DNA of 64,000 nucleotides from Candidatus Methanimicrococcus labiotermitis (GTDB lineage Archaea; Halobacteriota; Methanosarcinia; Methanosarcinales; Methanosarcinaceae): NCBI GenBank assembly GCA_009784005.1, contig WRCE01000006.1, positions 1 to 64,000 of the forward strand, read 5' to 3'. Shown piece by piece: positions 1 to 10,978 of this stretch (position 1 is its first letter; each line of letters starts with the position of its first letter). The notes under the pieces were generated by a model. It saw only the letters and a program-made list of their open reading frames with translations, ran no database searches and was not told where the DNA came from. The position numbers and the translations under genes were made by a program.

Positions 1-1467
1 CTGAGGGAGCAGCTTTGTAATAATCACTTCCTTTTCGCGGCGTTTTTTCAAATCGTCCTGCTTGCCGAGATAGGTTTTCATCTTGCGGCCGACTTCTTTG
101 ACGGCCAGCTGAATTTCTTCTTCGATGATGTCAATGCCGGCGATCGCGTCTTTGGATTCGGATGTGAACGGCACGTTTGTGGACGCGATGTGCACCAAAA
201 TGACGAACGGGCCGAACGGCACGCCGCCGCCGGGCTGGCTGATGCCGTATTGCTTCCACTTGATGCTTTCAATCGCTTGCGTGGCAGCGCAGGCGCCCTG
301 CTGGTACAAAAGAGGCACGCGGTTGGCGAAACGCATGATCTGCGCTTTCTCTTCTTTCGGGAAATTGCCGCCGTAAGCGACACCGACTTCTATCACGAAC
401 GGATTGCCGGAATAGATGGCGGGTTTACGGGCGGATGTCGCGATAAAGTCAACGCTGAACTCTTTTTTCAAACCGCGGTAAATCAAGTCTTCTGTAATCG
501 GCGACAAACAATTCGTGGACGGCGCCATGATTTTTGCCTTCTTAAAAGCGTTTAGGAGTTTGACGGCGTCGTTTCGGCCCATTTCGCGCGGGTCTGTTTC
601 CTTATCAAGCCCCGCCGCGTCACAGATTTCATCCGCCGTTTGAAGCCCGATTTTTGAAAAAGAATAGCGTAAAAAGGGTGCGAGTTTTTGGCGCTCCGTG
701 TTTTGAAGCATCTTTATAAGCGTTCCAAGCTCAATGCCGTGCGGGTGGGGCAACACTTCTTCCGCTTGCGCCGGAATTTCATCTGTCGCGCGGTCAAAAA
801 GAATTTCATTGCCGTCGGGCTCAATGAGGCGGACACGGGCATGAGGATTGATAATCGCTGTCGATTTCAAATATTCATAAACGGATTGCTTCCGCCCCTT
901 GACATAAGATGCCGCCATTTCGATTTCGATACGCGTGCCGTGGGGCCGCTCCCAGTCCACCGTCTTGTCTTCCAAAATCGAAGGCTCGTTGGTGCTCGTA
1001 TCGATCATGAGTTCATAATAATGCGCCGGCGTTTTGTGGTCAACACGGGAAATGATTTTAGTGGATTTGCCGGCCGTGATTTGAGAATAGAGAACCGCCG
1101 CGGAAATACCTATACCCTGCTGCCCGCGGCTTTGCTTCAGCGCATGAAAGCGGGACCCGTAAAGCAACTTCGCAAAAACCTTCGGAATCTGCTCCTTCAC
1201 GATACCCGGCCCGTTGTCTTCAATAATAATCGTCAAATAATCGCCGTCGCCGCGGTTAATTTGAACCATAATATCCGGCAAATACCCCGCTTCTTCACAG
1301 GCGTCAAGTGAATTATCCACCGCTTCCTTCACCGTCGTAATCAAAGCGCGCGGCGCCGAATCAAACCCGAGAATATGACGATTCTTTTCAAAGAACTCAG
1401 CAACACTGATTGATTTTTGCCGTTTGGCCAACTCTTCGGCAATGGGGGCTTGGTTGAATTCTTCCAT
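1..1467 (-). CDS. top6B: DNA topoisomerase VI subunit B, 3' end truncated by the window edge
   Basis: Manual minus-strand translation from ATG at 1465-1467: [66 protein letters not shown]..., with GHKL motifs ([25 protein letters not shown]). Open to position 1, so absent from the ORF list. Confidence 0.95.
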   Translation of the reverse strand, partial: MEEFNQAPIAEELAKRQKSISVAEFFEKNRHILGFDSAPRALITTVKEAVDNSLDACEEAGYLPDIMVQINRGDGDYLTIIIEDNGPGIVKEQIPKVFAKLLYGSRFHALKQSRGQQGIGISAAVLYSQITAGKSTKIISRVDHKTPAHYYELMIDTSTNEPSILEDKTVDWERPHGTRIEIEMAASYVKGRKQSVYEYLKSTAIINPHARVRLIEPDGNEILFDRATDEIPAQAEEVLPHPHGIELGTLIKMLQNTERQKLAPFLRYSFSKIGLQTADEICDAAGLDKETDPREMGRNDAVKLLNAFKKAKIMAPSTNCLSPITEDLIYRGLKKEFSVDFIATSARKPAIYSGNPFVIEVGVAYGGNFPKEEKAQIMRFANRVPLLYQQGACAATQAIESIKWKQYGISQPGGGVPFGPFVILVHIASTNVPFTSESKDAIAGIDIIEEEIQLAVKEVGRKMKTYLGKQDDLKKRREKEVIITKLLPQ

Positions 1468-1753
1468 AAAAAACTCCTGAGTTACGAAAAATCTTGAAAA
1501 AAATATGTCCATTTGTGCGAATGATGCTTAATTGTACAATGAATAAGTTGTAGGAGGTATAAAAACATTCATAAATGAAGGCGTGAAGCATGAAACGCAA
1601 AGCATGAAACGCAAAGCATGAAACGCGAAACGTGAAACGTGAAACATAAATTTCGTATTGATTGACAACTCTCCATTTTCGATGAATCAATAGCGTAAAA
1701 CACCTGCTTTTTCATAATTTTTTGAAGGAGTGTTTTCTTTTTTGTTTTCACAG

Positions 1754-1826
1754 AAAGTTCAAGTACGACCGCAATTTCGGATTTCGGTAGCGAAGCGGAC
1801 GAAAGACGAAAATGCGGCGCACGACT
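1754..1826. repeat. Palindromic repeat family A, copy 1 (73 bp)
   Basis: aaagttcaagtacgaccgcaatttcggatttcggtagcgaagcggacgaaagacgaaaatgcggcgcacgact; identical to copy 2; imperfect hairpin CGCAATTTCGG...CGAAAATGCG with GCGAAGC at the tip. Confidence 0.85.
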
Positions 1827-1950
1827 TATTCTCATCAATATCATCATCAATATTAACTGACAATAGACAGACAATAGACTGAAAATAGACTGAAAATAAA
1901 CCGGTAACAGCATCAACATCAACATCAGCATCAGCAAATAATGAAAATAG

Positions 1951-2006
1951 CCGTTCATTCCGATTCCGTTCTTCGCTGCGCTCAGACCGGAATTCGTAAT
2001 GAACGG
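1951..2006. repeat. Imperfect inverted repeat (hairpin)
   Basis: ccgttcattccgattccg ... ccggaattcgtaatgaacgg; arms are near-complementary. Confidence 0.6.
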
Positions 2007-2175
2007 TCGGTTTGAGGAGTTAAAAGAGAATAAAAAAATGAAACACCAATTCGTTCGTTTTATTCAAACCCGAACGCCGCTTTTCCAAAAACCTGAAAGA
2101 TAAGTTTCGGGAAAAGGGGCGTTCCCTTTTCTTATTTTTTGAAGAAGGGGGTGTTTCATTTTTCTCATTCCTTGA

Positions 2176-2248
2176 AAAGTTCAAGTACGACCGCAATTTC
2201 GGATTTCGGTAGCGAAGCGGACGAAAGACGAAAATGCGGCGCACGACT
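2176..2248. repeat. Palindromic repeat family A, copy 2 (73 bp, identical to copy 1)
   Basis: Same 73-nt sequence as 1754-1826. Confidence 0.85.
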
Positions 2249-2396
2249 ATTCTTCTCAAAAATTTAATCATAAATTTTTATCATAAATTCTTTCATAATT
2301 TGTTGTTCAGTTTTTCGTTTCCATTTCTTTTCGTGACTGTATGATGAATGTTTTTTCATATGTTGCGAAAGTATTAATGAAATAAACAAATAACAG

Positions 2397-2508
2397 ATAG
2401 CAAATAAGCGAATAGCAGTAAGCGAATAGCAGTAAGCGAATAGCAGTAAGCGAATAGCAGTAAGCGAATAACAGTAAGCGAACAACAGTAAGCGAATAAC
2501 AGGGATAC
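2397..2508. repeat. Short tandem repeat (AGCGAATAGCAGTA units)
   Basis: Visible repeats immediately upstream of the 2510 CDS. Confidence 0.8.
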
Positions 2509-2509
2509 A

Positions 2510-3253
2510 ATGATTTCAGCCCGTTCTTTATTTCCGGTTCTTAACGGCGACCGCGTCGCCGAAAAATCAAACCAAAGCGTTATTCTTTTAGAAAAGAATG
2601 AACCGGAAGAAACATACAACGAGATAAAAAAGCGGTACGGCATCGACAAAATCTTCCGCTTATCCGTGTTTTTGACCGCCAAAGGTGTCTTAATTTTTTC
2701 GGCGCCGTCAGGCCCCGATATGAATGAAACGCCGGATGACCTTCTTTTTTGTTCCCACGAAGGAGCTTTCGTTATGAAACGTTTGGGAATCACTCCATTT
2801 ATAGGCGTCATCTCCGGCGGCCGAAAAGGCGATGTCGGGCGGAACGCAACGGTTGACAAAACGATTCAAGACGCGGACGCGGTCACAAAAATTCTGGCAC
2901 AGGAACAAATGCCGTCTGAAAATTATACGATTTTGATTGAAGACGCCGTCAAAGAAGCGAATTTCCTGATATGCCCCGACAGCCTGTCCGGCGAAATGAT
3001 CCTGAAAACAGCGGCCGGCGTCGGTGAAGGACGGGAAATCGGAAATGTTTTGCTTTTGAAAAGGAAGGGCGGAGGCAGCGAAGGAAGCGGCAGCGGTAGT
3101 GGCGGCAGCGGCGGCAGCGGTAGCGGCAACGACGACAGCGGCAGCGACAACGACGGCAGTAGCCGCGACGTGCCCTTTTTCCTTGAGCAGCTGACAAAAA
3201 AAGCAGACCCCGATGATTTAAAAATATTAAAAGAAGCTTTAGAGACATTATGA
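2510..3253 (+). CDS. mtxX: MtxX / methanogenesis marker protein 4-like protein with Gly/Ser/Asp-rich insertion
   Basis: ORF 247 aa; segments ITPFIGVISGGRKGDVGRNATVDKTIQDADAV and NYTILIEDAVKEANFLICPDSLSGEMI look like the MtxX/phosphotransacetylase-like family; low-complexity insert GGGSEGSGSGSGGSGGSGSGNDD. Confidence 0.55.
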   Translation: MISARSLFPVLNGDRVAEKSNQSVILLEKNEPEETYNEIKKRYGIDKIFRLSVFLTAKGVLIFSAPSGPDMNETPDDLLFCSHEGAFVMKRLGITPFIGVISGGRKGDVGRNATVDKTIQDADAVTKILAQEQMPSENYTILIEDAVKEANFLICPDSLSGEMILKTAAGVGEGREIGNVLLLKRKGGGSEGSGSGSGGSGGSGSGNDDSGSDNDGSSRDVPFFLEQLTKKADPDDLKILKEALETL

Positions 3254-3388
3254 AACTTTGAAACATCATGAAGAAGCTTTGAAACATTATGAAAAAGCTT
3301 ATGAACCATCATGAAGAAGCTTTGAAACATTATTATGAAGATGGTGCTTTTGAAAAATTATTAGGACGAAGGAACGGGATGAATAAAT

Positions 3389-5341
3389 ATGCAGGAAGCC
3401 GAAACCACAAATGAAAAAATAAACCGTCAATCTTCTGATTTTAATAAAGTTTTATTCTTTTTTGAAGAAATCTCAAAGATTCCGCGCTGTTCTAAAAACG
3501 AAGAGCGGATCGCTTCTCTCCTTGAAGATTTCGGAAAGGTGAAAGGTTTTGAAACAAAAAGGGACCGTTACAATAACGTTTTAATCAAAGTCCCCGCGAC
3601 CGCCGGATACGAAGACGCGCCGCCCGTCGTTTTACAATCCCATATGGACATGGTCTGCGAAAAAGCAGACGGCAGCCCTCACGATTTTTCAAAAGACGGC
3701 ATTTCTTTGTCTTACGTCACCGAAAACGATATTCCGTACTTAACGGCGAACGGGACGACACTTGGCGCCGACAACGGCATCGGAATCGCTTATTCAATGG
3801 CGATTGCCGCGTCATCGGAAATCCCTCACCCGCCTTTGGAATTGCTTATCACAACAGATGAAGAAGCAGGGATGACAGGCGCGCAAGGCATGGAAGACGA
3901 TTTCATTTCAGCGGAAATACTGCTGAATTTGGACTCGGAAAAAGACGGCGTCATCATCATCGGTTGCGCCGGCGGAACACAAATCGGGTTCAAAAAACAG
4001 ATCCTGACGGAAAACGCTTGTGTGAATGATGAGGAAGCAGCAGCAGGGGCAGCAGCAGGCAAGGCAGCAGCAGGGGCAGCAGCAGGCAAAACAGCAGGCG
4101 ATAACGATGATGAGACTGACGACGATGCCGACGATGAAAACGACGACGATGAAACCGATGACGACGATGCCGATGATGAGACTGAAGAAAACGATGGTAA
4201 AACCGGTCAAAAAACTCTGAAAGACGCTTGCGTCGGCCCGTCTGCTTATACTTTAACCGTTGCCGGCCTGCTCGGCGGCCATTCGGGAACTGAAATTCAC
4301 GTTGGCCGCGGCAACGCCAACCGTATTTTAATTAATTTCCTGAGAACCGTTCATGAACAATATCCTCTCAACTGTTTAAAAATAGTAAGAATGAAAGGCG
4401 GCGGCGCCCACAACGCTATCCCCCGATATGCGGAATGTCTGTTTATGACAACGGTTCCGTTCAAAACACTGATAGCGGAAAGTGAAAACTATGCCGCCGC
4501 GATTCTGTCGGATCCGGGTTTTAACGACGCGGGGTTGACGGTGACCGTGACTGAAGCGGATTTGTCAAATGAAGATGACTGCCTGAAATCCTTCTCTACA
4601 AAAAATACAGAACAGTTGATTCAGTTCATCTCATCCGTTCAAACAGGCGTTTTTGAAATGTCGTCAAGGGCCTCGAATTTGGTGTGGGTATCGGGGAATT
4701 TGGCGGTTGTCAGGACGCGGACGCCTGCCGAACTTCTTGTGTGTCGTATTGAAGGCCGTGATGGAAACGATGACGGCAGAAGTGATGAGGGCAGTGATGA
4801 AGGCAGTGATGAGGGCAGTGGTAGAAATTGTGACGAAGGCAGTGATGAAGGCCATAAAGGTCATTCCGAAACCGAATCCTTTGAACCCGATGCCGGCGCG
4901 GCAGAATCAAAAATGGAATTGGAAATCATTTACAGTCTGCGTTCCGGCGGCGAGTCCGAATTGAAAAATAAAATCAAAGAAATGATGGCTTTGGCCGACC
5001 GTTTCCGTTTCAATTTTGAAATGTCGCATTCATACGCGCCGTGGGAGCCGGATTTTAATTCAGAATTATTGAAAAAGTGTCAGGCAGTGTACCGGAAAAC
5101 GTTTGGAGCGGACGCGAAAGCGACGGCGATTCACGCCGGTCTTGAATGCGGCGTTTTTCGCAAGAAGTATCCGACCATGCAAATGGTTTCCATCGGCCCC
5201 GATATCATCGGCGCGCACACGCCATCGGAAAAGATGAATTTGGTCGCCGCCGAAAACGTATGGGTGTATTTGAAAGAGATTTTAAAATCATTCGGCGCCG
5301 AATCGGACGAAACAGAAACGGGCGAAATTGAGTCTGCCTAA
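3389..5341 (+). CDS. pepD: Aminoacyl-histidine dipeptidase (cytosol non-specific dipeptidase, M20 family) with acidic/Ala-rich insertions
   Basis: QSHMDMVCEK, TLGADNGIGIAYSMAI, TTDEEAGMTGAQG, LGGHSGTEIHVGRGNANRI, HAGLECGVFRKKYP are PepD motifs; inserts at ~4030-4200 and ~4760-4860. Confidence 0.9.
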   Translation: MQEAETTNEKINRQSSDFNKVLFFFEEISKIPRCSKNEERIASLLEDFGKVKGFETKRDRYNNVLIKVPATAGYEDAPPVVLQSHMDMVCEKADGSPHDFSKDGISLSYVTENDIPYLTANGTTLGADNGIGIAYSMAIAASSEIPHPPLELLITTDEEAGMTGAQGMEDDFISAEILLNLDSEKDGVIIIGCAGGTQIGFKKQILTENACVNDEEAAAGAAAGKAAAGAAAGKTAGDNDDETDDDADDENDDDETDDDDADDETEENDGKTGQKTLKDACVGPSAYTLTVAGLLGGHSGTEIHVGRGNANRILINFLRTVHEQYPLNCLKIVRMKGGGAHNAIPRYAECLFMTTVPFKTLIAESENYAAAILSDPGFNDAGLTVTVTEADLSNEDDCLKSFSTKNTEQLIQFISSVQTGVFEMSSRASNLVWVSGNLAVVRTRTPAELLVCRIEGRDGNDDGRSDEGSDEGSDEGSGRNCDEGSDEGHKGHSETESFEPDAGAAESKMELEIIYSLRSGGESELKNKIKEMMALADRFRFNFEMSHSYAPWEPDFNSELLKKCQAVYRKTFGADAKATAIHAGLECGVFRKKYPTMQMVSIGPDIIGAHTPSEKMNLVAAENVWVYLKEILKSFGAESDETETGEIESA

Positions 5342-5760
5342 GCTGCCAAGCTGCCAAATTGACAAGTTACCAAGTTGGAAAGTTACCAAGTTGGAAAGTT
5401 ACCAAGTTGGCAAGTTGACAAGTTACCAAGTTGACAAGTTACCAAGTTGACAAGTTACCAAGTTGACAAGTTACCAAGTTGACAAGTTACCAAGTTGACA
5501 AGTTACCAAGTTGGCAAGTTACCAAGTTGACAAGTTACCAAGTTGACAAGTTACCAAGTTGACAAGTTACTAAGTTGGCAAGTTACCAAGTTGGCAAGTT
5601 ACCGAGTTGACAAGTTACCAAGTCGGCAATGTTACCAAGCAGCCAAGTTGCCAAGTTGGCAAGTTACCGAGTTGACAAGTTACCAAATTGACAAGTTACC
5701 AAGTTGGCAAGTTACCAAGTTGGCAAGTTACCAAGTTGCCAAATCTGCCAAATCTGCCTC
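5341..5760. repeat. Tandem repeat of AAGTTACCAAGTTGRC (16-bp unit)
   Basis: More than 20 near-identical units read directly. Confidence 0.95.
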
Positions 5761-5848
5761 ATCTGAGAACAGGCGTAAAGTTCTTTGGTTTTATTTTTAT
5801 AGTTGGTCCGCCGTTCTTTTGAATCGAACAAACGCGGAGGAAAGGAAA

Positions 5849-6196
5849 ATGGGCGAATATAAGCAGTGCATTGTGATGCGCATGGATTTGAAGCTGTCAC
5901 CCGGGAAGCTTGCCGTACAAGTCGCGCATGCCGCGGTTTCGGCGGCGGAGTGGACAGACAAAAGAGAGCTGGACGCTTGGAAAGCCGGCGGGCAGAAAAA
6001 GGTTGTCCTAAAGGCCGCCAATCTTCAAGAACTCTTTGAGCTGAAAGAAAAAGCAAGACGGGAAGGGTTGCCGACAGCATTGATAACTGACGCGGGGCGA
6101 ACGGAAATTGAGCCGGGAACAATCACGGTCCTCGGCATCGGGCCGGCGCAGGAAGAAAAAATCGATAAGATTACCGGCCATTTAAAAATGCTCTGA
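5849..6196 (+). CDS. pth2: Peptidyl-tRNA hydrolase, Pth2 family
   Basis: Start refined to ATG 5849 after [44 protein letters not shown]...[40 protein letters not shown]. The upstream part of the listed ORF is the tandem repeat. Confidence 0.95.
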   Translation: MGEYKQCIVMRMDLKLSPGKLAVQVAHAAVSAAEWTDKRELDAWKAGGQKKVVLKAANLQELFELKEKARREGLPTALITDAGRTEIEPGTITVLGIGPAQEEKIDKITGHLKML

Positions 6197-6236
6197 TAAA
6201 AAATACAGGGGCAGCACAAGCATACAAGGCACAAAC

Positions 6237-7580
6237 ATGAACAATATTCAAGTACCTGCATTGGAAAAAGAAATCGGAATCGACCTTTACTCTACCGATA
6301 CACCGGGTGTCAAAGGTTTTCTCAGGTATCGCCCCGAAGATTTTAAAGTGACCGAGATTTCCAATTATTCTTATGAAGAAAACGACGTGATTGACAAGAA
6401 TCGCCGTTACCTGATGACGGAAGTCACCAAAACAAACTGGGACACAAACCACTTTTTGAAAGCTTATTCAAGCGCTCTCGGCATCAGCCATAAGAGAGTG
6501 ACTTACGCCGGGACGAAGGACAAAAAAGCCGTCACGGTTCAAAAAATGAGTCTTTACGATGTCACGAAAGAACAGGTTGAGAACGTTCGCTTGAAAGACG
6601 TTTCCGTCCGCGTCCTCGGCCGGTCTCAAAATCCGATCGGGCTTGGCGATTTGGAAGGGAATGAGTTTGAAATCATTATCCGAAACATCGATCTGCCGGC
6701 GGATGAAACGAAAGCGGCTGTTGACCAAACAACCGCCGAGATTCAAAAAGCGGGCGGCGTTCCCAACTTTTTCGGCATACAGCGATTCGGCGCGAAACGG
6801 CCGCTGACGCATCTCGTTGGCGCCGACATTTTGAAAGGCGATTTGGAAAAGGCCGTGATGAGATATTTGGCAGAAGTGCACCCGGGCGAACCCGAGGACA
6901 CGAAAGACGTTCGCGCCCGGCTGGGCGAATCCAAAGACTTCAAAAGAGCCGTCGCGGAATTCCCTGCCCATCTGGGACACGAAAAAGCGCTCCTCAGTCA
7001 TCTGATCGCGCGCCCCGGCGATTACAAGGGCGCGTTCATGATTTTGCCGAAAAACCTTTACACCATGTTTATACACGCTTATCAGTCATGGCTATTCAAC
7101 CGAATCATTTGCGAACGGCTGAGAAGCGGCCTGTCCTTAAACGCCGCCGCCCTCGGCGATATCGTTTGTTACCGCGGGAAAGACAAAATGCCCGACTCCG
7201 GCCGCTTAGAAAAAGTTGACGCAGAAAACATTGACGGCATCAACGCCCTATTAAAACGAAAGCGCGCGTTCATCACGGCGCCTCTTTTCGGTTCAGAAAC
7301 CCCTCTCGCCGACGGGCCGATGGGAGAAATCGAGCGCCGGCTGATTGAAGAAACCGGATTCACGGCAGAAGATTTCAAGGCGCCCGCCTTCCCCGAAGTC
7401 GCGTCAAAAGGACTTCGCAAAGAAATCTTGCTGGAAGCCGAGCCCGCCGTCTCCGTTGAGCCGGATGAGTTTTTTGAAGGAAAAACAGCCGTTGTACTGG
7501 GATTCAAGTTACCGAGAGGGAGTTACGCGACAACGGTTTTAAGGGAATATATGAAGGCGGATCCGCTGGATATGAGCTGA
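6237..7580 (+). CDS. truD: tRNA pseudouridine(13) synthase
   Basis: YAGTKDKKAVTVQ, NFFGIQRFG and LPRGSYATTVLREYMK motifs. Confidence 0.95.
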   Translation: MNNIQVPALEKEIGIDLYSTDTPGVKGFLRYRPEDFKVTEISNYSYEENDVIDKNRRYLMTEVTKTNWDTNHFLKAYSSALGISHKRVTYAGTKDKKAVTVQKMSLYDVTKEQVENVRLKDVSVRVLGRSQNPIGLGDLEGNEFEIIIRNIDLPADETKAAVDQTTAEIQKAGGVPNFFGIQRFGAKRPLTHLVGADILKGDLEKAVMRYLAEVHPGEPEDTKDVRARLGESKDFKRAVAEFPAHLGHEKALLSHLIARPGDYKGAFMILPKNLYTMFIHAYQSWLFNRIICERLRSGLSLNAAALGDIVCYRGKDKMPDSGRLEKVDAENIDGINALLKRKRAFITAPLFGSETPLADGPMGEIERRLIEETGFTAEDFKAPAFPEVASKGLRKEILLEAEPAVSVEPDEFFEGKTAVVLGFKLPRGSYATTVLREYMKADPLDMS

Positions 7581-7589
7581 TTAAAAAAA

Positions 7590-7735
7590 CTTTATATTTT
7601 TCGTCTTCCGTTTTTTTCGTCTTCTTCCGCTTTCTTTTTTTCGTCTTCTTCCGCCTTCTTTTTATTCTTCGTCTTCCGCTTTCTTTTTATTCTTTGTCTT
7701 CCGCTTTCTTTTTATTCTTCGTCTTCCGCTTTACT
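7590..7735. repeat. TTTCTTTTTATTCTTCGTCTTCCGC tandem repeat
   Basis: Directly visible units. Confidence 0.8.
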
Positions 7736-8150
7736 CTTCTTCCACTTTATCAATTTTCATAAGCGGATAACCGAGTTTTTCATCATATTCCATCGAAGCG
7801 AAAGCGCGAACAGAATTGTACTTGATGACAACGCGAACGGTCAGCATGATTCCTTTTAATTCCGTGTATCCAAAGGTTTCATTCAGTTCCTCTTTGACGC
7901 GTTTTTCATCAATCTTAACGCTGACGGATTCGACGTAAGGCTGAGCGCCAATGCTGTTTTTGATCGCGTCTTCCATAGGGGCGATGCCGGAAAGAGAAAG
8001 AGGGGCGCCGACGAACTGGTGATAAAGGGAGCCGAGTTTGATACCCGCCTCAAAAAGAGCATTGTCCCGTTCGGTCGGGGTTGAATGGTTTGAATGAATT
8101 GAATGGTTAGAATGATTAGAATGGTTTGAATGATTTGAATTTGACGCCAA
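7731..8150 (-). CDS. mptD: Archaeal dihydroneopterin aldolase (MptD family), with NHS-repeat N-terminus
   Basis: FEAGIKLGSLYHQFVGAPLSLSGIAPMEDAIKNSIGAQPYVESVSVKID resembles the MptD family; N-terminal SNHSNHSNHSNHS is encoded by a DNA repeat. Confidence 0.7.
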   Translation of the reverse strand: MASNSNHSNHSNHSNHSIHSNHSTPTERDNALFEAGIKLGSLYHQFVGAPLSLSGIAPMEDAIKNSIGAQPYVESVSVKIDEKRVKEELNETFGYTELKGIMLTVRVVIKYNSVRAFASMEYDEKLGYPLMKIDKVEEE

Positions 8151-8165
8151 CCGAACACCTCCGAA

Positions 8166-8855
8166 TCAGAGTCGGACGGAGTCTTTCTTCCATATCAGGC
8201 CGGCAAGCGGAGACAGCAGGTAAAACAGCATCAACAGGAACAAAATCCCGGGGAAAATGATGAGGCCGCTGACAAATACGGATATGATCGTTCCCGAAAA
8301 GAGGATAATCAAAAGAATGAAGATGAATTTCTTCATGATTTTCGGGTAAGGGGCGGTGCTGACCATTAACAGTGACAAAATGAACAAAATGATGTAAATC
8401 AACACGTTGCTGAAGGGGATTTCAAAGGCGGCGGATGCCTCTAAGTAGAAAATCGTCATGACTGCCAAAAAAACACAGGCGGCAGTGATCGGAATTCCCG
8501 AGTAAACAGGCGTTTGAGGCGGGAAAGCGTTGTAACGCGCCAGCCGGTAGATACCGCAGATGACATAAAAGCAAACGAAAAGAACAGAAATCAATTCTCC
8601 GCTCATGCAATAAATGAGAATGGCAGGCGCAACGCCAAAAGAGACGGCATCCACTAACGAATCAATATGGGCGCCGAGCGGGCCGCTTGAGGTTTTTCGG
8701 GCGACATATCCGTCAATGCCGTCCGCTGCCGCCGCAACCAAAAGACAGGCTGCCGCAATACCGAATGATCCGCTGAACGTGAAAAAGATAGAAGCCATCC
8801 CAAAAAGAAGATTAATAATTGAGACGAAGTCCGGTGCTTTTAAGAGATGCGACAC
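8166..8855 (-). CDS. CDP-alcohol phosphatidyltransferase (archaetidylserine synthase-like)
   Basis: D-G-x2-A-R-x8-G-x3-D-x3-D motif: DGIDGYVARKTSSGPLGAHIDSLVD; multiple TM helices. Confidence 0.85.
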   Translation of the reverse strand: MSHLLKAPDFVSIINLLFGMASIFFTFSGSFGIAAACLLVAAAADGIDGYVARKTSSGPLGAHIDSLVDAVSFGVAPAILIYCMSGELISVLFVCFYVICGIYRLARYNAFPPQTPVYSGIPITAACVFLAVMTIFYLEASAAFEIPFSNVLIYIILFILSLLMVSTAPYPKIMKKFIFILLIILFSGTIISVFVSGLIIFPGILFLLMLFYLLSPLAGLIWKKDSVRL

Positions 8856-9399
8856 CTTAATACATTACGTTGTATCCCATATATATTCTTCGTATTTCTC
8901 AATTGATTTTTTTTAAATACAAAATCCGATGAATAAAAAACAGCATCATATAAGACACTGAAACTCAGCGTTCGTGCCGGCAATGAACTAAAAAAATCAT
9001 AAAAATCATAAAAATCATAAAAAAAGCAATTTTATGAACTTTCCTTAATTGTCATTGATGAATCAAATTGTTTATTATTTTGCCAATATTATACTCGTTA
9101 ATTTTAGCAAATGGTTTTAAATACTATTACTTATTATTTTTATTTGTGTGCCTATGCAGGCGGAATTTAATTTTTAAAAATGATTTTGCAGGGTCCGTTA
9201 CCCCTATAAAAAACGTAACGCCGGAGTTTTTTAACGAATGACGGACGGCTTTTGAACGCTTCGATGAAGCCGTTTTTTGATACGCAATGAATTCTCTGCG
9301 GGAAAGGGATGTATCCTTGATACAGCCCTCGCATTTATCGCGCGGAAAACTTATTGCTGAATTTTCTACATCTTCGGCCATTTTATTCACTATTTAAAA

Positions 9400-9690
9400 C
9401 GGAAAAACGGTAAACGAAAAACGATAAGCGAACTCGGTTAAGCGAAAAACGGTAAGCGAAATCGATTAAGCGAAAAACGGTAAGCGAAAAACAGCAAGCG
9501 AAATCGGTTAAGCGAAAATCGGTTAAGCGAAAAACGGCAAGCGAAATCGGTTTATCGAAAAACGGTTTATCGAAAAACGGTTTATCGAAAAACGGTTTAG
9601 CGAAAAACGGTAAACGAAAAACGGTGAACGAAAAACGGATATGTGAAAAACGGTTAATCAAAAAACGGATTTAAGCGAAAAACGATTCAA
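9400..9690. repeat. Degenerate tandem repeat (CGAAAAACGGTAAG/CGAAATCGGTTAAG)
   Basis: Repeated units read directly upstream of the lipoprotein gene. Confidence 0.85.
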
Positions 9691-9765
9691 ACAGAAAAAC
9701 GAAATGGGAGAATTGCAGATCATAAAATCCGCCAAGGCACAACATTTATTCAAAAAAAAGAGGGA

Positions 9766-10536
9766 ATGAATATGAAAAAAACAATTTTAACGATTATGTC
9801 GATTCTGGCTGTCGCTGTTTTGGCAATCAGTTTCAGCGGCTGTTTAAGCAACAGCACGGAACCGTTTATTGAAGAACGGCCGGTTTACGATCCCGCCGTC
9901 ATCTACGATGTGACAATTTACACATTGGGCGATAATGTGATGGCAAGCATCGTTGTACAAATTCAGGGCACACGCAGTCAAAGCCTTGACAAAGACAATA
10001 TTACTGTCAATACGACAGGTAACAATGTCAGCGTCATTGTCCCCGTCATCAATTCCGGCGATGCCAATACCCGCGATTTCGGTTATGAAACGGTTAACAT
10101 CTTAATCGGAAAGAAGAGCCAATTCAAGACCGGCGATTACCAACTTATCATTAACGGCGACACCCCCAAAACTTTCATTTACGTTTTCAAATTTACCGGC
10201 GGCGACTTGTACACTTACAAACCCGCGGTCATTGAAAACGCAGTCATCGAAGTCATTGACGGAAAAATCATTGTCAACACCACGGTTGTGCGCGGCGGAA
10301 GCGCTGAGACGCTTGACAAAGCAAGCATCACCGTTGACGGAACCCTTCAGAACAACGATGTCGCTATTACCATTCCGGTACAAATCAAAGACGGTATTAC
10401 AACCTTGATCATCGGATGGGAAAGCATTACCACCGAGATCGGTCAGCTGAGTGACTTGGCAGACGGCGACTACACGGTGACAGTTAACGGAACCGTTGTG
10501 ACTTTCACTGTCTCGGGCAACCGGATTGTCGCCTGA
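9766..10536 (+). CDS. Secreted lipoprotein-like protein, two related beta-rich repeats
   Basis: N-terminal signal with lipobox-like ISFSGC; internal repeats SLDKDNITVNTTGNNVSVIVPV and TLDKASITVDGTLQNNDVAITIPV. Confidence 0.75.
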   Translation: MNMKKTILTIMSILAVAVLAISFSGCLSNSTEPFIEERPVYDPAVIYDVTIYTLGDNVMASIVVQIQGTRSQSLDKDNITVNTTGNNVSVIVPVINSGDANTRDFGYETVNILIGKKSQFKTGDYQLIINGDTPKTFIYVFKFTGGDLYTYKPAVIENAVIEVIDGKIIVNTTVVRGGSAETLDKASITVDGTLQNNDVAITIPVQIKDGITTLIIGWESITTEIGQLSDLADGDYTVTVNGTVVTFTVSGNRIVA

Positions 10537-10978
10537 ATACAGCGGGCGGGAGGCTGAAAAGTAATTCACCGCATCTCAAGATACAATATATCCAAAAACG
10601 GCGCAATTTCAACGTTTACAAAACCAAAAGCGAAACAAAAAACGGAACCAAAAACGAAATCAAATAAAAAAACGATGTCAAAAGCGCCCGGTCTTTGAAT
10701 GAAAATTCAAAGGCCCTTTGAATATTTATTGAAACGGTATTTATTGAAACGGCTTTCGTTTCAACGGTTTTAACATATAATTTTGAGAAAATACTTTTTT
10801 GTTCACTTTTGATTTCAAGACAAAGCCCCTTAACGAAAGGAATAAATAAGAAGAATCCTATGTGAAGATACGTTTCCGAGGGCTATTGATAATGTCTGGC
10901 CTTATGAAACGGGAAATGAGTTAAAGGCATCAATCCGATTCGCGAAAACAAAAAACGATAGCGAATTGATTTGAATAA

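Noticed and set aside
3826-4210. Antisense ORFs over PepD, e.g. 3826..4089 and 3908..4210 minus
   Set aside because: Opposite strand of low-complexity coding repeats in an assigned gene; no independent support. Similar antisense ORFs over polB, argS, the decarboxylase and CDC48 were also dismissed.
5341-5760. CRISPR-like direct repeats
   Set aside because: Continuous short tandem units without unique spacers; no cas genes nearby. Same reasoning for 49920-50520 and 61967-62287.
5543-5848. N-terminal extension of the Pth2 ORF ([15 protein letters not shown] repeats)
   Set aside because: Translation of the intergenic tandem repeat; a good RBS and ATG at 5849 give a normal Pth2 length.
9127-9390. 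87-aa minus-strand ORF as a gene
   Set aside because: No recognisable family or clear RBS, AT-rich intergenic setting; insufficient support.
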